Assembly (NCBI GenBank): GCA_910586025.1
Contig: CAJUIO010000042.1
Span: 2,920-28,859 of the forward strand
Direction: 5' to 3'
DNA length: 25,940 nucleotides
Source: an uncultured Lachnospiraceae bacterium
Lineage (GTDB): Bacteria; Bacillota; Clostridia; Lachnospirales; Lachnospiraceae
Shown here: positions 23,598-25,940 of the stretch, piece by piece
How the letters are laid out: each line of letters begins with the position of its first letter
How positions within the stretch are numbered: position 1 is the stretch's first letter
The notes under the pieces: generated by a model
The model's database searches: none
What the model was told of the DNA's origin: nothing
The model's input: only the letters and a program-made list of their open reading frames with translations
Translations under genes and position numbers: made by a program

Positions 23598-23603
23598 TAA
23601 GAT
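23598..23603 (+). promoter_or_regulatory. extended -10 (TGC-TAAGAT) for the two-component genes
   Basis: ATATGCTAAGAT supplies TG (23595-23596) and TAAGAT (23598-23603), 23 bases before the response regulator ATG. The hexamer 17 bases upstream is TGGTCG, a poor -35. A similar arrangement occurs before the small peptide gene. The rest of the gap 23433-23597 shows no other clear element. Confidence 0.45.
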
Positions 23604-23625
23604 ATCCCCGGGAGGAGAAGCAGCT

Positions 23626-24339
23626 ATGAAAAAAATTGCCATAGTTGATGACGACAGAGATTATGCAGAGGGAATCCGAAAAGTGATCACGGCCAGCAAA
23701 TGGAGAGATACCATTTGGGCAGACATATACGAGGATCCCGGGCTGTTTCTGGACGAGCTGCAAAACGGAAAGGAATATGACCTGTGCCTGTCCGACATAG
23801 AAATGCCGGGTAAGAGCGGGCTTGCGCTTGCGGGCGAAATCCGCAGGCTGGATCCCTATATGCTTCTCGTATTTTTGACTGCGTATTCCAAATATGCGGT
23901 ATGCGGGTACCAGGTGGAGGCGTTTGATTATATCATTAAAGAGCGGTTTGAGGAAGAGTGGAAAAGGGTGCGGAAGAAGATTGAAAAGGCATTTGAGAGA
24001 CTGGAGAATGACTATTATCTGGTAGAGGCTTCCACCTTTTTTGAGAAAATACCGCTCAGCCATATCCTTTATATTCATAAGGAAGAGAAATATACGGTCT
24101 TTGTGCTGGAGGACAGACAGGTGCGTGTGCGAAAGCCGCTGAGGCAGGTGCAGAAGGAATTAGCGGGAAAGAACCAGTTTATCCAGGTGGAGAGAGGGCA
24201 CGTCGTTAACATAGAGAAGATAAGGAAGTTTGAACTCAGAGAGATCGAGCTTACAAATGGCAGAAGGATACCGATCGGAAAGATCCTATCGTCAGAGGTG
24301 AGGGATAAAATACATTCCTATTACAGCGGAAGGATATAG
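23626..24339 (+). CDS. LytTR-family response regulator (AgrA-like)
   Basis: 237 residues. The receiver domain (about 1-120) has the acidic pair DDD at 8-10, the phosphoacceptor Asp57 in CLSDIEMPGKSG, the Thr in FLTAYSKYA and the conserved Lys in FDYIIKERF. The C-terminal LytTR DNA-binding domain (about 135-235) has LSHILYIHKEEKYTVF, VRKPLRQVQKEL, FIQVERGHVVNIEKI and NGRRIPIGK. Such regulators bind pairs of direct repeats upstream of target promoters, often for bacteriocins or quorum sensing. AGGAG is 8 bases before ATG. The kinase gene follows after 2 bases, so the two are one unit. Confidence 0.95.
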   Translation: MKKIAIVDDDRDYAEGIRKVITASKWRDTIWADIYEDPGLFLDELQNGKEYDLCLSDIEMPGKSGLALAGEIRRLDPYMLLVFLTAYSKYAVCGYQVEAFDYIIKERFEEEWKRVRKKIEKAFERLENDYYLVEASTFFEKIPLSHILYIHKEEKYTVFVLEDRQVRVRKPLRQVQKELAGKNQFIQVERGHVVNIEKIRKFELREIELTNGRRIPIGKILSSEVRDKIHSYYSGRI

Positions 24340-24341
24340 CT

Positions 24342-25619
24342 ATGTTGCAAGGATTACAGGCGCTTATAACAGCGATTGAAATAGTGGGTTCCTTTCTGTG
24401 GGTCGGACTGATTTATCCGGAAAAGGACAGAGGATTGGTTAGAAGGATCGGATCCGCCGTCGGGGTGGTTTTGGTTACGGCGCTGACCATTTTCCAGCGG
24501 AATATAGCGATGTATTCGCGGTATTATCTGATACTCTGCATTATTCTTTGCACGCTGATCTGCTTCTTGCGGTTCGGGTGTAAGAGGCGATATCTTGTCA
24601 TGACAGCATTTTATTATGAGACGATCTACTGTCTGGATTTGCTGACGGGTATTTTTGTGGGATATTATGTGAGCAATCCGAATTTTATGCTGGAACAATT
24701 GAATCGCCTTAAAATTGACAGAATTATTATATATTTGTTTACAAGATGTGTTGTTATAGCAATACTGTTTTTCATATTTTCAATAAAAGATAAATTTGTC
24801 TTTTTTCTGTTTGAAAAACGGATATATTGCATCCCACTTTTTGAACATATGCTCTTGTTTGCCTGTGATATCGTTTTGGAACCAGGAAAGCAACAATTGG
24901 CGTGGTCCATTGTAAAAATATTTTTTTTCATCAGCCTGCTCTTTAGTTTTAGCCTGATTGTTTTTTCTATTTACAGTATGAAAACGAGTATATCAGAATT
25001 GCTGGAAATGCAGAAGAAGCTCTATGCGCAGGCCTATGAAAACATTACATTGCGCAGACTTGAAAAGGAGCGTCTCTTTCATGATATGAAAAACCATCTG
25101 TTGGCAATACACAGGATGGCTAAGGATGGGCAGACGGAGCGGCTGGAAAGCTATGTGGACCAGTTATATGAGTCGTTTGGCAGCGCTAGGGAGTATACAG
25201 GAAACCGGCTGGTCGATTATCTGATCTCTGAAAAGTCGGATCGTGCGAGGAGTCGTGGAGCTACCGTGTCCGTGGACTGCGGAGGACTGCCCAGGGGAGA
25301 AGACGCACAGAAGGATATGGACTGGACGGCTTTGCTGGGGAATCTGTGGGATAACGCCATAGAGGGCTGCGAAAGATATGCCGGAGAAAGAGAGATCAGA
25401 TTTCATATGCATCTGACAGGGAATATTATTGTCATTCATATGGAGAACAGCTGTCCTGCCGCTGTCAGAAGGACGGGGCTTGCAACCTGGAAAAACCCAG
25501 ATGAAATGCACGGGTTTGGGATGTGGAGTATCCAGTATGTGATTTCGAAATATAACGGTTCCTTTGAGTGGGATTACAGGGAAGAAAAGTTTGTGATCGA
25601 TATTACCATGTATCTGTAG
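24342..25619 (+). CDS. GHKL-type sensor histidine kinase (AgrC-like)
   Basis: 425 residues. About 215 residues of N-terminal membrane domain contain six or seven hydrophobic helices, the topology of peptide-sensing AgrC/ComD kinases. After a coiled segment (ELLEMQKKLYAQAYENITLRR) comes the phosphoacceptor site LFHDMKNHLLAIHRM with His247, then the ATP-binding domain with the N-box GNLWDNAIEGC (Asn334, Asn338) and the G-box MHGFGMWSIQYVISKY. It should phosphorylate the regulator encoded 2 bases upstream. GGAAGG lies about 8 bases before the ATG. A gene for a small peptide follows 111 bases after its stop and may encode its ligand or target. No AgrB protease gene is seen. Confidence 0.93.
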   Translation: MLQGLQALITAIEIVGSFLWVGLIYPEKDRGLVRRIGSAVGVVLVTALTIFQRNIAMYSRYYLILCIILCTLICFLRFGCKRRYLVMTAFYYETIYCLDLLTGIFVGYYVSNPNFMLEQLNRLKIDRIIIYLFTRCVVIAILFFIFSIKDKFVFFLFEKRIYCIPLFEHMLLFACDIVLEPGKQQLAWSIVKIFFFISLLFSFSLIVFSIYSMKTSISELLEMQKKLYAQAYENITLRRLEKERLFHDMKNHLLAIHRMAKDGQTERLESYVDQLYESFGSAREYTGNRLVDYLISEKSDRARSRGATVSVDCGGLPRGEDAQKDMDWTALLGNLWDNAIEGCERYAGEREIRFHMHLTGNIIVIHMENSCPAAVRRTGLATWKNPDEMHGFGMWSIQYVISKYNGSFEWDYREEKFVIDITMYL

Positions 25620-25672
25620 AGACAGAATTCATGCTGTTTACGGTCAAAAAAATGACTTTTGTGCCGAAATTA

Positions 25673-25702
25673 TAACGGTTATGATAAAACTTATGCTACA
25701 TT
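25673..25702 (+). promoter_or_regulatory. activator-type promoter of the small peptide gene
   Basis: TATGCTACATT gives TG (25694-25695) and -10 TACATT (25697-25702). The hexamer 17 bases upstream is AACGGT, far from consensus, so an activator is likely needed. It lies in the palindrome ATAAC-G-GTTAT (25672-25682). A related TTACGGTCA occurs at 25638-25646. LytTR binding here is an inference. Confidence 0.5.
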
Positions 25703-25730
25703 AAATTTATTATGTATGGAGGAAAAAGGC

Positions 25731-25874
25731 ATGATAGAAACTGTAGAAGAAACTTGTACAAAAGAGTGTTATGGTGCCGGGAATCTGGAGAAGGAGACAG
25801 AATTGATTCAGGAGGAAGTATCAACTGTAGATATTACAAGGCAGACACCATTTCTCACACTTTATTGTTGTTGA
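25731..25874 (+). CDS. small Cys-Cys-ending peptide, candidate RiPP precursor or signal peptide
   Basis: 47 residues starting MIETVEETCTKECYGAGN, acidic in the first two thirds, and ending DITRQTPFLTLYCC. Cysteines are at 9, 13, 46 and 47. The acidic leader-like part and short Thr-rich tail with a terminal Cys-Cys suggest a ribosomally made, modified peptide; the end FLTLYCC recalls the FTCC end of lacticin 481-type lantibiotics, but the middle cysteine and the Gly-Gly cleavage site of that group are absent. GGAGG (25718-25722) lies 8 bases before the ATG, and a promoter-like extended -10 ends 28 bases before it. An Agr-like two-component pair is directly upstream. Modification or export genes would be beyond the window end. 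It is a real gene by its signals; its class is uncertain. Confidence 0.65.
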   Translation: MIETVEETCTKECYGAGNLEKETELIQEEVSTVDITRQTPFLTLYCC

Positions 25875-25940
25875 CTATGATTAAAAGGCCCTGTTACAAT
25901 ATTTTAATTACTAGGTGATTGCGAAAGGAAAAACGGGCGG

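Noticed and set aside
25659..25730. Longer version of the Cys-Cys peptide starting upstream at 25659
   Set aside because: It would start before the promoter -10 and run over the ribosome binding site; ATG 25731 has GGAGG at the right distance.
24342..25874. Classic agrBDCA quorum-sensing locus
   Set aside because: The kinase and regulator fit, but no AgrB membrane protease is present and the peptide lacks the amphipathic helix plus acidic tail of AgrD.
25875..25940. Possible new gene start (GTG near 25913) at the window end
   Set aside because: No ribosome binding site precedes it and too little sequence remains; GAAAGGA near 25922 could instead serve a start outside the window.
1..25940. 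CRISPR arrays, tRNA or rRNA genes, insertion sequences
   Set aside because: No regularly spaced direct repeats, cloverleaf-like sequences, rRNA stretches or transposase frames were seen.

Overview
The window looks like a chromosomal segment of an anaerobic gut-type Firmicute, most probably a Lachnospiraceae (Clostridium cluster XIVa) member. This rests on the gene repertoire: a CUT1 sugar transporter with LplA-like binding protein, tetrameric-type GH36 alpha-galactosidases, a two-gene transketolase, a methionine aminopeptidase with a SEC-C zinc motif, separate genes for the two PurH activities, and an anaerobic glycerol-3-phosphate dehydrogenase of the FAD/BFD/DUF1667 kind. Gram-positive style AGGAGG ribosome binding sites and sigma-A promoters agree. 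The species cannot be named from what is visible. I see no rRNA, tRNA, CRISPR array or insertion sequence.

Layout: (1) 1-4466, the end of a sugar ABC permease, its lipoprotein binding protein, a terminator, a 160-base block of nested palindromes and alpha-galactosidase copy 1. (2) 4569-6849, a membrane-anchored Mrr-type nuclease-like gene convergent with a membrane-anchored DUF885 metallopeptidase; both stop codons lie in one perfect stem-loop. (3) 7008-12330, a co-directional housekeeping run: transketolase N and C halves, ribulose-phosphate epimerase, methionine aminopeptidase, IMP cyclohydrolase of the PurO type and a stand-alone AICAR formyltransferase. (4) 12380-18977, a glycerol operon with a strong promoter and a long leader hairpin: GlpA-like dehydrogenase, a GlpB-like FAD protein fused to DUF1667, glycerol kinase, an unrecognised 460-residue protein and a NUDIX hydrolase, ended by an intrinsic terminator that contains the last stop codon. 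(5) 18993-22356, alpha-galactosidase copy 2 with its own promoter and palindromes, then a LacI regulator. (6) 22361-25940, an AT-richer accessory region: an Abi_2/AbiF-family HEPN gene on the minus strand, a LytTR/GHKL two-component pair and a 47-residue peptide gene ending in two cysteines.

The two strongest leads are in part 6. The Abi gene is preceded on its own strand by a near-consensus promoter (TTGACA, 17 bases, TATATT), about 65 bases that fold into two hairpins, and a clear intrinsic terminator, all before the Abi ribosome binding site. That is the layout expected of a small structured RNA paired with an Abi/HEPN toxin. The second is the small Cys-Cys peptide gene directly downstream of an Agr-like two-component system, with a weak -35 and extended -10 promoter, which looks like a regulated peptide (RiPP precursor or signal). 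Its processing genes, if any, lie beyond the window.

Metabolically the window joins import and hydrolysis of alpha-galactosides, the non-oxidative pentose phosphate pathway, the last two steps of IMP synthesis and conversion of glycerol to dihydroxyacetone phosphate.
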